NCBI RefSeq assembly: GCF_001421535.1
Contig: NZ_LMKN01000008.1
Coordinates: 381,979 to 445,978 of the forward strand
Reading direction: 5' to 3'
Length of the DNA: 64,000 bases
From: Sphingomonas sp. Leaf20
GTDB taxonomy: Bacteria; Pseudomonadota; Alphaproteobacteria; Sphingomonadales; Sphingomonadaceae
The notes beneath the pieces were generated by a model. That model saw only the letters and a list, made by a program, of their open reading frames with translations. It was not told the DNA's origin and ran no database searches. Positions 1-8,714 of this stretch are shown here, in pieces. The stretch's first letter is position 1. The number at the start of each line of letters is the position of its first letter. The position numbers and the translations under genes were made by a program.

Positions 1-131
1 AAGCCGGGACGGGACGGGAACGCCGTCCTGCTGCGTTCCCGATGCGTTCTGGCGTGTTTCCGACTCCGCTTGGCGCAACCGGGTGGTCGATGCCAGTGAC
101 ATCGACTCGCGCGCGCGTAGGCGCGGGGGCG

Positions 132-938
132 ATGGAGTATGTGTTTGATTTCATGCGTTCGCTCGGCGGAGATCGCGCCGGAGGCGGGCGTGCGAGCGGT
201 GCGCGCCGCCGCGGCGGGGTCAGCATCGCGCTACAGCTCCGGCTGGTGTTCTACGGCGTGCTGCTCGGGTTGATGATGCCGGTGATCCGCCAGATCGACT
301 GGTTCGCGCTCGTACCCCCGGGAGTGCGGATCGACTGGCCGAGCGGGTTCGGGATCGCCTGGCCCGCGGGCGGGCTGCACGTGCCCGGCGGCTGGGGCCG
401 GGCGAAGGACGCCGCGGTCGCCGCGGCGCCGTCGGTCTCGGGTATCACCGCAGGCGCGGCAGCGGCGGGGGCCGCGGCAGCCGGTGCGGCAGGGCGCGCG
501 GTGGCGGCGGGACGCGGGGCCGGCAACGGTGATGGCATTGGCGGTGCCGGCCTTGGCGGTGAGGGCCTCGGCGGTGGCGGCAAGACGGTGACCGCCCGCT
601 TCACGATCTGCGGCCATGGCAAGCGGATCACCTGCATGGTCGATGGCGACACCTTCTGGCTGCGCGGCACCAAGGTCCGGATCGCCGACATCGACACCCC
701 CGAAACGCATCCGCCGCGCTGCAAGGCCGAAGCGCGCGCGGGGAAGGCGGCGACGCTCAAGATGCAGGCGATGCTGAACGCGGGGCCGTTCACGCTGGTC
801 CCGATCAAGCGCGACGTCGACCGCTACGGCCGCAAGCTGCGCATCGTCGAGCGCGACGGGGTGTCGCTGGGGGCGGCGCTCGTCCGCCACGGCCTCGCGC
901 GGCATTATGGCGGCGGGAAGCGGTCGCCTTGGTGTTGA
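132..938 (+). CDS. Membrane-anchored thermonuclease (SNase)-like protein
   Basis: 268 aa from the ATG at 132; an in-frame ATG at 42 would add 30 residues of poor quality. Residues about 31-52 form one hydrophobic segment, followed by a Gly/Ala-rich low-complexity linker (about 95-155) and a C-terminal staphylococcal-nuclease-like domain. The visible core is VDGDTFWLRG, KVRIADIDTPE, DRYGRKLRIV and LVRHGLARHY, which carries the Arg/Glu/Arg pattern of the SNase active site. SNase-family proteins cleave nucleic acids with calcium. The anchor suggests the catalytic domain lies on the periplasmic side, but topology is inferred. It stands alone on the plus strand. Confidence is good for the fold and moderate for activity. 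Confidence 0.78.
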   Translation: MEYVFDFMRSLGGDRAGGGRASGARRRGGVSIALQLRLVFYGVLLGLMMPVIRQIDWFALVPPGVRIDWPSGFGIAWPAGGLHVPGGWGRAKDAAVAAAPSVSGITAGAAAAGAAAAGAAGRAVAAGRGAGNGDGIGGAGLGGEGLGGGGKTVTARFTICGHGKRITCMVDGDTFWLRGTKVRIADIDTPETHPPRCKAEARAGKAATLKMQAMLNAGPFTLVPIKRDVDRYGRKLRIVERDGVSLGAALVRHGLARHYGGGKRSPWC

Positions 939-1085
939 GGGGGTGCCGCGTGGATTAGCGCCGCGGCGCGTGGTTGCAGCGGTGGCCCCCCAAGGGCGAG
1001 CCGGGCCGGCCACACTCGATCAAGGCGTGGTCGCTACATCTCGCTCCTTACGCGTCTTGCATGTCACGCACCGGTGCAGGCCGCT

Positions 1086-1328
1086 TTATGCCGCCTTTGC
1101 CGTCAGTTCGAGGCCGAGCGCCTTCAGCGTCCGGATGACAGAGTCGAGCGCGATGTCGGGCTCCGCGGCGGGTGGGCGGGCAAGGCCGCGCGCCGTGGCG
1201 ACATCGCTCAGCGCGGCGGCGATCAGTGCGGGGTCGCCATCCTCGAACACGGCTTCGAGATAGGCGAGGACCGCGGCGTCGCTGTCGAGCTGGTCGGTGG
1301 CGGTCCAGCGGGTCGTTTCGATGTCCAT
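1086..1328 (-). CDS. Putative addiction-module antitoxin, short form without obvious HTH
   Basis: 80 aa. The N-terminus (ETTRWTATDQL, AYLEAVFEDGDPALIAAAL, DVATARGL) and C-terminus (VIRTLKALGLELT) match the antidote family that pairs with RelE/ParE-like killer proteins. Known members are usually about 95-100 aa and carry a Cro/CI-type helix-turn-helix in the middle. Here the stretch between ARGL and VIRTLKAL is only about 15 residues, so the recognition-helix region appears deleted. The ATG overlaps the toxin stop codon by one base (TGATG), so the pair is translationally coupled with the toxin first. It probably binds the toxin; autorepression is doubtful. Confidence 0.75.
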   Translation of the reverse strand: MDIETTRWTATDQLDSDAAVLAYLEAVFEDGDPALIAAALSDVATARGLARPPAAEPDIALDSVIRTLKALGLELTAKAA

Positions 1329-1642
1329 CAGTCGGACTCCCAGGCCGCGGCGATGTCGCGGGCGCGCGCAATATCCGCGTTCTGCCGGGATTTGTCACCT
1401 CCCGCCAGCAACACGACCAGCGTTGTGCCGCGTTGCGCGATATAGATGCGGTAGCCGGGACCATAGTCGATGCGCAGTTCGCCGATTCCGCCGCCGAGCG
1501 GTTTGACGTCGCCGAACTGGCCGAGCGACAGCCGGCGGATGCGCGCGATGATCCGTGCCTTGGCCCGGATGTCGCGAAGTCCGGCGAACCAGCGGGTAAA
1601 AATTGCGGTCTGGCGGATTTCGACGGAGGGCGACGCGTCCAT
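1328..1642 (-). CDS. RelE/ParE-family addiction module killer protein (toxin)
   Basis: 104 aa. The order is that of the RelE/ParE-like killer family: an N-terminal strand (SVEIRQTAIFTRWFAGLRD), a basic helix (KARIIARIRRLSLGQFGDVK), then GIGELRIDYGPGYRIYIAQR and a C-terminal hydrophobic strand TLVVLLAGGDKS. The core G-x-x-E-L-R-I-x-x-G-x-G-Y-R-I-Y is fully present and the length is normal. Family toxins act on translation or gyrase; which one cannot be told here. It is first in a two-gene operon, with the antitoxin overlapping its stop. No other mobile DNA is next to it. Confidence 0.85.
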   Translation of the reverse strand: MDASPSVEIRQTAIFTRWFAGLRDIRAKARIIARIRRLSLGQFGDVKPLGGGIGELRIDYGPGYRIYIAQRGTTLVVLLAGGDKSRQNADIARARDIAAAWESD

Positions 1643-1818
1643 CGTCTATCGTGCCCGGCGCGCTTCGCATGACCTTGGCACGGGTTTCTCCCTGTCGACG
1701 CCGTAGCGTAGCGTAGCAGGGCCGGGACGCGGCAAAAGGCGAAGATGGTCGGGATTGGATCGGTCGGCATGAGCAAAACCCATGCCGCCGGCCGGCGCTG
1801 GTGGCGCCGCCGGCGGGT

Positions 1819-1846
1819 GCGGGGTTTAGCGGTCGTTAAACCCCGC
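1819..1846. terminator. Hairpin downstream of nrdB
   Basis: Perfect 10-bp inverted repeat (GCGGGGTTTA / TAAACCCCGC) with an 8-nt loop, ending 13 bp beyond the nrdB stop. There is no long U-tract, so this is a terminator-like hairpin by position rather than a textbook intrinsic terminator. Confidence 0.5.
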
Positions 1847-1858
1847 GCGTGATGCGAC

Positions 1859-2914
1859 TTATTCCGCTGCCACGCCAGCGAGCGAGAACATGTCTCCGCT
1901 CTGGCCGGGATCCTCGTTGGCGGCCGGGCCCTTCTTTGCGGTCTGGCGCTTGTCGAACGAGTCCCAGACGTCGTTCCACTGGCCCTTGGTCGCGGCCTTC
2001 GAATATTCGGTGGCGCGCTGTTCGAAGAAGTTGGCGTGCTCGACGCCGTTGAGCATCGGTGCGAGCCACGGCAGCGGGTGCTCGTCGATCATGTAGATCG
2101 GCTTGAGGCCGAGCTGCGTCATGCGCCAGTCTGCGATGAAGCGGATGTACTTCTTGATCTCCTTGGGGGTCATGCCGTTGACCGGGCCCATCTCGAAGGC
2201 GAGATCGATGAAATTGTCCTCGAGGCGGATCGTCGTCTGGCAGACGTCCGCGATGTCGTCCTTGACCGCCTTGGTGAGGCACTGGCGCTCATGACAGAAG
2301 GTGTGGAACATCTTGATGATGCCCTCGCAGTGCAGCGACTCGTCGCGGATCGACCAGGTGACGATCTGGCCCATGCCCTTCATCTTGTTGAAGCGCGGGA
2401 AGTTCATCAGCATCGCGAACGACGCGAACAGCTGGACGCCCTCGGTGAAGCCGCCGAACATGGCGAGCGTGCGCGCGATGTCCTGGTCGTTCTCAACGCC
2501 GAAATTCTGCATGTAATCATGCTTTTCCTTCATCTCGGCATATTCGAGGAAGGCGCCATACTCGCTCTCGGGCATGCCGATGGTGTCGAGCAGATGGCTG
2601 TAGGCGGCGATGTGGACCGTCTCCATGTTGCTGAACGAGGTCAGCATCATCTTGATCTCGGTCGGCTTGAACACGCGGCCGTACTTCTCGTGGTAGCAAT
2701 CCTGCACCTCGACATCGGCCTGCGTGAAGAAGCGGAAAATCTGCGTCAGCAGGTTGCGCTCGTGGTCGCTGAGCTTCTGCGCCCAGTCGCGGCAATCCTC
2801 GCCCAAGGGGACTTCCTCGGGGAGCCAGTGGAGCTGCTGCTGGCGCTTCCAGAACTCGAACGCCCAGGGGTATTCGAACGGCTTGTACTGCTTGGAGGCG
2901 TGAAGGAGGGACAT
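1859..2914 (-). CDS. nrdB: Ribonucleoside-diphosphate reductase, beta subunit (class I)
   Basis: 351 aa, the diiron/tyrosyl-radical subunit that supplies the radical to NrdA for deoxyribonucleotide synthesis. Diiron ligands are visible as D67 (FTQADVEV), E98 and H101 (METVHIAAY), E158 (FTEGVQ), E192 and H195 (RDESLH). Y105, seven residues after E98, fits the radical tyrosine. No ATP-cone is fused. It is the last gene of an operon with two small membrane proteins (gap 36 bp). Its partner nrdA lies 11.5 kb away on the same strand. Confidence 0.96.
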   Translation of the reverse strand: MSLLHASKQYKPFEYPWAFEFWKRQQQLHWLPEEVPLGEDCRDWAQKLSDHERNLLTQIFRFFTQADVEVQDCYHEKYGRVFKPTEIKMMLTSFSNMETVHIAAYSHLLDTIGMPESEYGAFLEYAEMKEKHDYMQNFGVENDQDIARTLAMFGGFTEGVQLFASFAMLMNFPRFNKMKGMGQIVTWSIRDESLHCEGIIKMFHTFCHERQCLTKAVKDDIADVCQTTIRLEDNFIDLAFEMGPVNGMTPKEIKKYIRFIADWRMTQLGLKPIYMIDEHPLPWLAPMLNGVEHANFFEQRATEYSKAATKGQWNDVWDSFDKRQTAKKGPAANEDPGQSGDMFSLAGVAAE

Positions 2915-2950
2915 GGGATACTCCGAGAGAAACTGAAGATTATGAGCGAA

Positions 2951-3226
2951 TTAGAAACGGCTTGAACTGACGATCACGACGACGAGGAAGAGGATCGACG
3001 CGACCGGCGCGGCGATCATCAGAACGCGACCGCGCTGGCGGATCCTGGCGAGATCCATCGCGCCGGGGTTCCAGCCGGGGGTGGGGCCCCAGACGGTACC
3101 GCCGAGGAACTCGCCCGACCATGGATTATGGTCGAGCCGGCTCCAGTGGCGGCCGATCATCATGTTCGCGGCGCAGATGCCCGCGACCGCGAGGATCAGT
3201 ACGGCGGTGTTCATCGACATGTTCAT
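2951..3226 (-). CDS. Small membrane protein, function unknown
   Basis: 91 aa from the ATG at 3226; a longer frame to 3289 would overlap the upstream gene. Two hydrophobic helices (about residues 4-20, TAVLILAVAGICAANMMIG, and 69-86, LMIAAPVASILFLVVVIVSS) flank a polar loop with HNPWSGEFLGGTVWGPTPGW. I recognise no family. It starts 10 bp after the stop of the upstream small membrane gene and lies 36 bp before nrdB, so all three are probably one transcript. Whether it has a role in nucleotide reduction is unknown. Confidence 0.7.
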   Translation of the reverse strand: MNMSMNTAVLILAVAGICAANMMIGRHWSRLDHNPWSGEFLGGTVWGPTPGWNPGAMDLARIRQRGRVLMIAAPVASILFLVVVIVSSSRF

Positions 3227-3236
3227 GACCGGCGCA

Positions 3237-3440
3237 TCACGGCTCGATGCTCCACTGCCACATCGCACCCGCGGACATTGCGAGCACAACCGCGGCCGAT
3301 GTCAGCATGATGCCGATCATCCGGAACGCATAGACCTGTTGCTGCGTGACGTCGGTGCGGCGCAGGCGGAGCAGCAGGACGGTGCCGACCAGCCCCAGCA
3401 CGCCCGCGACGACGAACATGATTGCGCTGCCATAGGTCAT
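3237..3440 (-). CDS. Small membrane protein, function unknown
   Basis: 67 aa with two predicted membrane helices (SAIMFVVAGVLGLVGTVLLL and MIGIMLTSAAVVLAMSAGA) joined by a short basic loop, RLRRTDVTQQQVYAFR. It is the first gene of the presumed operon with the next small membrane protein and nrdB. I recognise no family. The tight spacing and the clean hydrophobic pattern support it as a real gene. Confidence 0.65.
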   Translation of the reverse strand: MTYGSAIMFVVAGVLGLVGTVLLLRLRRTDVTQQQVYAFRMIGIMLTSAAVVLAMSAGAMWQWSIEP

Positions 3441-3496
3441 GCGACCAAGTTCCTCGGCGTGCGTTCAGCACCCGACTCAAACGCAGGAGATAGACC

Positions 3497-3745
3497 ATGG
3501 TCGATGCAAGCCAGATCAAGGAACATGCCGAAGTCATCGGCGCGGACGGCGTCCATGTCGGAACCGTCGATCACGTCGACGGCGACCGCATCAAGCTGAC
3601 CAAGAACGATTCGCCGCAGTCCGAGGACGGGCAGGGCGCGAAGCATCACTACATCTCGCTCGGCCTGGTCGCCGAAGTCGAGGGCGACAAGGTTCGCCTC
3701 AGCGCGACGGGCGCGAACGCGATCAATTTCGAAGAGAGCGAGTAA
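3497..3745 (+). CDS. DUF2171 family protein (PRC-barrel-like)
   Basis: 82 aa. It begins MVDASQIKEHAEVIGADGVH, followed by VGTVDHVDGDRIKLTKNDS and HHYISLGLVAEVEGDKVRLS. These are the two halves of the DUF2171 signature, with the short beta-barrel look of PRC-barrel proteins. A good Shine-Dalgarno (CAGGAG) precedes the ATG. It is transcribed divergently from the small membrane protein/nrdB operon. Function is unknown; such proteins in sphingomonads are thought to be stress-linked, but nothing in the sequence proves it. Confidence 0.85.
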   Translation: MVDASQIKEHAEVIGADGVHVGTVDHVDGDRIKLTKNDSPQSEDGQGAKHHYISLGLVAEVEGDKVRLSATGANAINFEESE

Positions 3746-4202
3746 GGCGGCGCGGCACGCTCCCGTCGGGGGCGTGCCGGACCGGTTATTCCGTCGCGAG
3801 ATACGCGTCTCGGCAAGGGCGTTCCGGAGTAGTCCGGGACGCCCTTTTGCGTGGAGGGTGATACGGACCGACGCGCGCTGACACGGCGAAGCGCCGCGAA
3901 TCGCGACCGGGTTGGCGTCGGCGATGCGGCGCCCCGACCGACCCGCGAATCGCGGTAGGGAAGTGACGGAAAACGGCGGGATGCTGCGCATGTCGTCTCC
4001 GTCCTTGCTACGCGCTACCGGTGCCGTTTGGCGGTTTCTGCGGTGGCATCCGTCTACATGATCGGACGGGCTTTCGCTATCCTGTTTCTTTTTCGTTCGG
4101 CGACTTGAACCCAACGGGTAGTGCTGAAAGGCGGGTGGCGACACTAGATAGGCGATGTACGCGGCATCGCGGGTTTCGGCTGAAATACCCGGTCGCGGCG
4201 GC
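3746..4202. other. Gene-free interval with a terminator-like hairpin
   Basis: A strong hairpin at 3753-3779 (12-bp stem beginning CGGCACGC, loop GTC) follows the DUF2171 stop and probably ends its transcript. The rest, up to the nhaA stop at 4203, holds no convincing gene. A long minus-strand frame here has no recognisable domain and runs antisense through DUF2171. The stretch around 4060-4110 is less GC-rich than its surroundings. Confidence 0.5.
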
Positions 4203-5603
4203 TCAGGACAGTGCGTCCTCGACCGCGGCGGAGCGCAGGATCACATAGCCGATCACCGCCGACACGACCGACGCACCGAGGATCGCCAGCGACGCCATCT
4301 CCGTCCTCTGCGTATCGGGAAAGGCGAGATTGGCGATGAACAGCGAGATGGTGAAGCCGATTCCCGACAGCGCGCCGACACCCAGCACCATCCGCCATGT
4401 CACGCCGTCGGGACGCTGCGCCGCACCCGTCGTCACCGCGAGCCATGTCGCCAGCAGGAAGCCCAGCGGCTTGCCCAGCGCCAGCCCGGCGAACACGCCC
4501 ATCCCGAGCAGCGATCCCGCGGCATCCGACAGCAGGTCGGCCGAGAAATGGATCCGGACGGCAGACAGCGCGAACAGCGGCAGGACGACGTACGACACCC
4601 AGGGGTTGAGCGTCTGGACGAGCCGTTCGGCGGGTTCGTCCGTCGCCTGGGCCATTTCCTCGATATAGCCGAGCTGCTTCTGCGCGGATGCCGTCGGCGC
4701 GCCCTCGTCGTGGCCGGACTCTGCCGCTTCGTTCGTCCTTGCCGCCGCGACGGCGCGTTTGAACCGGTCGATCGGTTCCTGCACGCGGTCGGCGAAGCGA
4801 TCCTCGGACAGCCGCGAGCGCGTCGGTGACAGCAGCCCCAGCATGACCCCGGCGATCGTCGCGTGGATGCCCGACGCATAGGTCGCCGCCCATACGATCA
4901 ACCCGAGTAGGACATAGGGGATCGGCGAGACGAGCCGGAGCCGCAGCAGCGCGAAGATCGCGGCATAGGCCAGCACCGCGGTGATCACCATGCGGATGTC
5001 GATTGCCTCGGTATAGGCGGTCGCGATCACGAGCAGGCCGCCGACATCGTCGATCGCGGCAAAGGCGAGCAGCACCGCGCGCAGCGACGCGGGCAGGCGG
5101 GTGGCGAACATGCCGATGATCGCCAGCGCGAACGCGGTATCCGAGGTGATCACCGTACCCCAGCCGCTCGCGGTATCGGTGCCGTGGTTGAACGCGAGAT
5201 AGACCGCGACGGGCATGAGTATCCCGCCGATCGCGCCTGCCAGCGGGAAGGTCGCGGTGCGGATCGTCGAGAGCGAGCCCTTGGTGAATTCGCGTTTCAC
5301 CTCGGCGCCGATGATCAGGAAGAACAACGGCAACAGTGCCTCGTCGACCCAGTCGGCCAGCGGATGCGCCGCGCGGAACGTCCCCAGACGGATCTCGAGG
5401 ACATTGTCCCACAGCGCCTCATAGCCATGCGCGAGCGGCGAATTGGTGCAGACGAGCGCGATGATCGTCGCGATCAGCAACGGGCCGCCAACCACCTGGT
5501 CGGCGGCAAAGAACGGGGCGATCCGGTGGAGAAACGACGCGGCAACGGGCGAATGATGCGCACGCGCGGCAAGCTTGCCGGACAATCGGGGGGTCAGTGA
5601 CAT
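4203..5603 (-). CDS. nhaA: Na+/H+ antiporter NhaA
   Basis: 466 aa, multi-pass inner-membrane antiporter for sodium tolerance and pH control. The start is the ATG at 5603; the frame stays open much further upstream, but that part is a shadow. Key family features are FFLIIGAEVKREF, the TSDTAFALAIIGMFATRLP segment, the paired aspartates in FAAIDDVGGLLVIATAYTE, SGIHATIAGVMLG, and the C-terminal GFTISLFIANLAF. A polar insert of about 60 residues sits between the two halves. It is transcribed divergently from the coiled-coil gene at 5718 across 114 bp. Confidence 0.95.
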   Translation of the reverse strand: MSLTPRLSGKLAARAHHSPVAASFLHRIAPFFAADQVVGGPLLIATIIALVCTNSPLAHGYEALWDNVLEIRLGTFRAAHPLADWVDEALLPLFFLIIGAEVKREFTKGSLSTIRTATFPLAGAIGGILMPVAVYLAFNHGTDTASGWGTVITSDTAFALAIIGMFATRLPASLRAVLLAFAAIDDVGGLLVIATAYTEAIDIRMVITAVLAYAAIFALLRLRLVSPIPYVLLGLIVWAATYASGIHATIAGVMLGLLSPTRSRLSEDRFADRVQEPIDRFKRAVAAARTNEAAESGHDEGAPTASAQKQLGYIEEMAQATDEPAERLVQTLNPWVSYVVLPLFALSAVRIHFSADLLSDAAGSLLGMGVFAGLALGKPLGFLLATWLAVTTGAAQRPDGVTWRMVLGVGALSGIGFTISLFIANLAFPDTQRTEMASLAILGASVVSAVIGYVILRSAAVEDALS

Positions 5604-5717
5604 GGGGTTCCTAATCGCGGCGGTCAGGCTCGCGCTTTCGTGCTCAACGGAGGAACGACCCCGTGGTATCCCTTGGCCGTCTGCGCGAGGCTGTGCGCAG
5701 GCCGGGGTCCGGGATCG

Positions 5718-6320
5718 ATGGCGCGTGCGACGAAACTGAAGGTGTACCGGACGGTCGCGGGATTCCACGACGCCTATGTCGCCGCGCCGAGCCAGAAGGC
5801 GGCGCTCAGGGCATGGGGCAGCGACCGCGACCTCTTCGCGCGGGGTATCGCCGAACAGGTCACCGACCCGGCGCTGACCGCCGAACCGCTGGCCGCGCCG
5901 GGCACCGTCGTGAAGCGGTCGCGCGGGACGAGCGCCGAACAGATCGCGGCGCTGCCCGATCCGCAGCCAGACACACCGGAGCGCGATGCCTCGACGGGCA
6001 AAGCGCGCGCAAAACCACCATCGCCCGGCTCGGCCGGGGCGAAGTCCAAGGCCCCGGCCAAACCTCCGCCTCGTGCGAAGCCCGATCCGAAGCCGAGCGG
6101 AACCGCGCTCGATGCTGCCGAAGAGACGCTGGCGGCGGTCAAGGCGGACTATGCAGGACGCGAGCGCGCGCTGGCGGCACGTGAGGCGGCGCTGACACGC
6201 GAACGTCGGGTGTTCGACCGCGACCGGGCGGCGGCGCTCGACGCGGCGCAGACGGCGCGCGACGACGCGCAGGCGCGCTATGATGCGGCGCTGCGGACGT
6301 GGCGGGCGGCGCGGGGATAG
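5718..6320 (+). CDS. Coiled-coil, Pro/Ala/Lys-rich protein (TolA-like by composition)
   Basis: 200 aa from the ATG at 5718. The N-terminal 60 residues (KLKVYRTVAGFHDAYVAAPS, QKAALRAWGSDRDLFARG) are ordered and look conserved. A disordered Pro/Ala/Lys-rich stretch (about 90-140) follows, then a charged coiled coil (about 140-200, ADYAGRERALAAREAALTRE). There is no signal peptide or membrane helix. Similar sphingomonad proteins are often named TolA-like for the low-complexity part only, so I would not assign a Tol function. Neighbours are divergent nhaA and a DUF5818 gene downstream. Confidence 0.7.
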   Translation: MARATKLKVYRTVAGFHDAYVAAPSQKAALRAWGSDRDLFARGIAEQVTDPALTAEPLAAPGTVVKRSRGTSAEQIAALPDPQPDTPERDASTGKARAKPPSPGSAGAKSKAPAKPPPRAKPDPKPSGTALDAAEETLAAVKADYAGRERALAAREAALTRERRVFDRDRAAALDAAQTARDDAQARYDAALRTWRAARG

Positions 6321-6402
6321 GGCGGGCCGGCGGTTCTGCGGCGCGGCACGTCTTGCACTGCGGGGATGGACCGCTATCGGGCAGGACGATGAAGGACATG
6401 CC

Positions 6403-6606
6403 ATGACGACTATCGGGACCAAGGTCGACGAGACCGGCACGCTGATCCGCGACGGCGGCGCATTCTTCTTGCGTCGCGACCTGGGCGGCCGGTATCAGCT
6501 CGAGCTGCAGCGGACACCGGTCGATCTGGTCGAGAAGCGCGTGCGGCTGGTCGGGACGCTGGTGGCCCCCGATCTCGTCAATGCCGATGGCGTCGCGCCG
6601 GCCTGA
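6403..6606 (+). CDS. DUF5818-like small protein
   Basis: 67 aa: MTTIGTKVDETGTLIRDGGA, FFLRRDLGGRYQLELQ, then VDLVEKRVRLVGTLVAPDLV. This is the short beta-rich pattern I associate with DUF5818. No signal peptide or membrane segment. It lies 82 bp after the coiled-coil gene on the same strand. Function unknown; the family call is from memory. Confidence 0.6.
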   Translation: MTTIGTKVDETGTLIRDGGAFFLRRDLGGRYQLELQRTPVDLVEKRVRLVGTLVAPDLVNADGVAPA

Positions 6607-6717
6607 GCGATCACCGACGGCCTGGTTTCGGCCGCGCGGGTGCGTGACGGGTGGACCCCCCGACCGACGATGCTACACCGCAGCCCTGGTCCCGGAGACC
6701 GGCACAGGGAGAAAAGC

Positions 6718-8526
6718 ATGCATCGTCGTCGTTTCCTCGCAAGCGCGGCTGCCGCGTCGGTTCTGGGTGCGCTGCCGATGCGCGCGGGCGCAGCCGCGGG
6801 CGGCCGGGATGCCGCGCTCCGGACGATGCTCGACCGGTTCTTCTATGCGCGGCTCGACGAATCTCCCGAACAGGCGACGCGTCTCGGGCTCGACACGGGA
6901 AGCCGCATCGCGCTGAGGGCGAAACTCGACGACCAGTCCGCGACCGGGCGTGCGCGCGAACTGGCGCGCGCGAAGGCCGAGCTCGGCGAACTCAAGGCGT
7001 TCGGGACGCAGGGACTGTCGCGCGACGCGGCGCTCGATCACGAGATCGTGACGTATCAGCTCAGCCGCGCGACCGCCGGCGCCGCGCGGTTCACCTATGG
7101 CAGCAGCCTCGGCCGGTACGCGCCCTATGTCCTGAGCCAGTTGACCGGGCCGTACCGCGACGTTCCCGATTTCCTCGAATCGCAGGCCCGGGTGCGCGAT
7201 GCGGGCGAGGCCGACGCCTATCTCGCGCGGCTCGCAGCATTCCCCAAGGCGATCGACGACAGCAGCGAGCAACAGCGCAGCGATGCCGCGCGCGGCGTGT
7301 TCGCGCCCGATTACATCCTCGACACGACGCTGAAACAGCTCGCCAGCGCGATGGAGGGCCCCGCGGATCGCACCGTGATGGTGACGAGCTTCGCCGCCAA
7401 GCTGAAGGCGGTGAACCTGCCCGCGGACCGCGTGGCCAAGGCGACCGCGATCGTCGAGCGCGACGTGTTCCCCGCGCTGGAGCGGCAGCGCGCGCTGGTG
7501 GCGGGGTTGCGGACCAAGGCGGTCCATGACGCGGGATGCTGGCGGCTTCCCGATGGCGACGCCTATTATGCGGCGGCGGCGGAAGCGGCCACGACGGTGG
7601 CGATGACGGGGGAGGAGATCCACCGGCTCGGTCTGGCGCAGGTCGCCGAGATCGGCGCGCGGATCGACACGATCCTGAAAGCGCAGGGCATGACCCAGGG
7701 TACGGTTGGCGATCGCCTCGTCGCGCTCAACAAGCGCCCCGACCAGCTATACCCCAATACCGATCCGGGTCGTGACGCGTTGCTCGCGCAGCTCAACCGT
7801 CAGATCGCGGCGATGCAGGCGCGTCTGCCCGAGGCGTTCAACATGCTGCCAAAGGCCCCCGTCGAGGTCCGTCGCGTGCCGCCGACGATCCAGGCGGGCG
7901 CGCCGGGCGGCTATTATCAGAACGCGTCGCTCGATGGGTCGCGACCGGCGATCTATTACATCAACCTGCGCGATACGTTCGACCGGCCGAAATTCGGGCT
8001 GGCGACGCTGACTCACCACGAAGCCGTGCCGGGGCACCATCTGCAGGTCAGCGTCGCGCTTGAGAGCACGCAGATCCCGCTGATCCGGCGGCGCGGGTTC
8101 TTCAGCGGCTATTCGGAAGGCTGGGCGCTCTATGCCGAACAGCTCGCCGACGAGATGGGGATGTATGACGGCGATCCGCTGGGGCAGGTCGGCTATCTCC
8201 AGTCGCTGCTGTTCCGCGCGACGCGGCTGGTGGTCGACAGCGGCATGCACGCCAAGCGCTGGAGCCGCGAAAAGGCGACCGATTATCTGATCGCGACGAC
8301 GGGGATCGCGCGCGGGCGCAGCCAGGGCGAGATCGATCGCTATACGGTCTGGCCCGGGCAGGCGTGCAGCTACAAGATCGGCCATACGATGTGGACGCGG
8401 CTGCGTGCCGAGGCGCAGAAAAAGCCCGGCTATACGCTTAAGGGGTTCCACGACATCCTGGCAAAGGGCGCGATGCCGCTCGCGATCCTCGAACGCGTCG
8501 TGCAGCGCGGCGATATCACCACGTGA
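6718..8526 (+). CDS. Tat-exported DUF885 family protein (putative metallopeptidase)
   Basis: 602 aa. The N-terminus HRRRFLASAAAASVLGALP followed by an Ala-rich cleavage region looks like a twin-arginine signal, so the mature protein is probably periplasmic. The DUF885 hallmark HHEAVPGHHLQ (near residue 435) is a zinc-binding HExxGHH variant, followed by GYSEGWALYAEQLADEMGMY. Other family blocks are GGYYQNASLDG and RPAIYYINL, and the conserved C-terminal PGQACSYKIG. Family members behave as metallopeptidases, but substrates are mostly unknown. The gene stands alone between the DUF5818 gene and the histidine kinase. Confidence 0.9.
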   Translation: MHRRRFLASAAAASVLGALPMRAGAAAGGRDAALRTMLDRFFYARLDESPEQATRLGLDTGSRIALRAKLDDQSATGRARELARAKAELGELKAFGTQGLSRDAALDHEIVTYQLSRATAGAARFTYGSSLGRYAPYVLSQLTGPYRDVPDFLESQARVRDAGEADAYLARLAAFPKAIDDSSEQQRSDAARGVFAPDYILDTTLKQLASAMEGPADRTVMVTSFAAKLKAVNLPADRVAKATAIVERDVFPALERQRALVAGLRTKAVHDAGCWRLPDGDAYYAAAAEAATTVAMTGEEIHRLGLAQVAEIGARIDTILKAQGMTQGTVGDRLVALNKRPDQLYPNTDPGRDALLAQLNRQIAAMQARLPEAFNMLPKAPVEVRRVPPTIQAGAPGGYYQNASLDGSRPAIYYINLRDTFDRPKFGLATLTHHEAVPGHHLQVSVALESTQIPLIRRRGFFSGYSEGWALYAEQLADEMGMYDGDPLGQVGYLQSLLFRATRLVVDSGMHAKRWSREKATDYLIATTGIARGRSQGEIDRYTVWPGQACSYKIGHTMWTRLRAEAQKKPGYTLKGFHDILAKGAMPLAILERVVQRGDITT

Positions 8527-8714
8527 CATCGTGTCGCGTGGCGCCGCACACCGAGCCCCGGCGGATAGCGACGTCAGAATGCGCATGGGATCATTGATCG
8601 ACGTCAAGGCGCTGGGCTATCTGGCGTCGCAAGACCGCGGTGGCGGAAGTGCGTGTGGCAGTAGCCGGGGGGATCGTTCGTTCCGCCTGTCCGTTCGCTG
8701 TCGGTCGAAACGGG

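Noticed and set aside
3437..4144. Long minus-strand frame (235 aa) over DUF2171
   Set aside because: It is antisense to a convincing gene, has no recognisable domain, and is rich in Arg/Ser/Pro as expected from a high-GC shadow.
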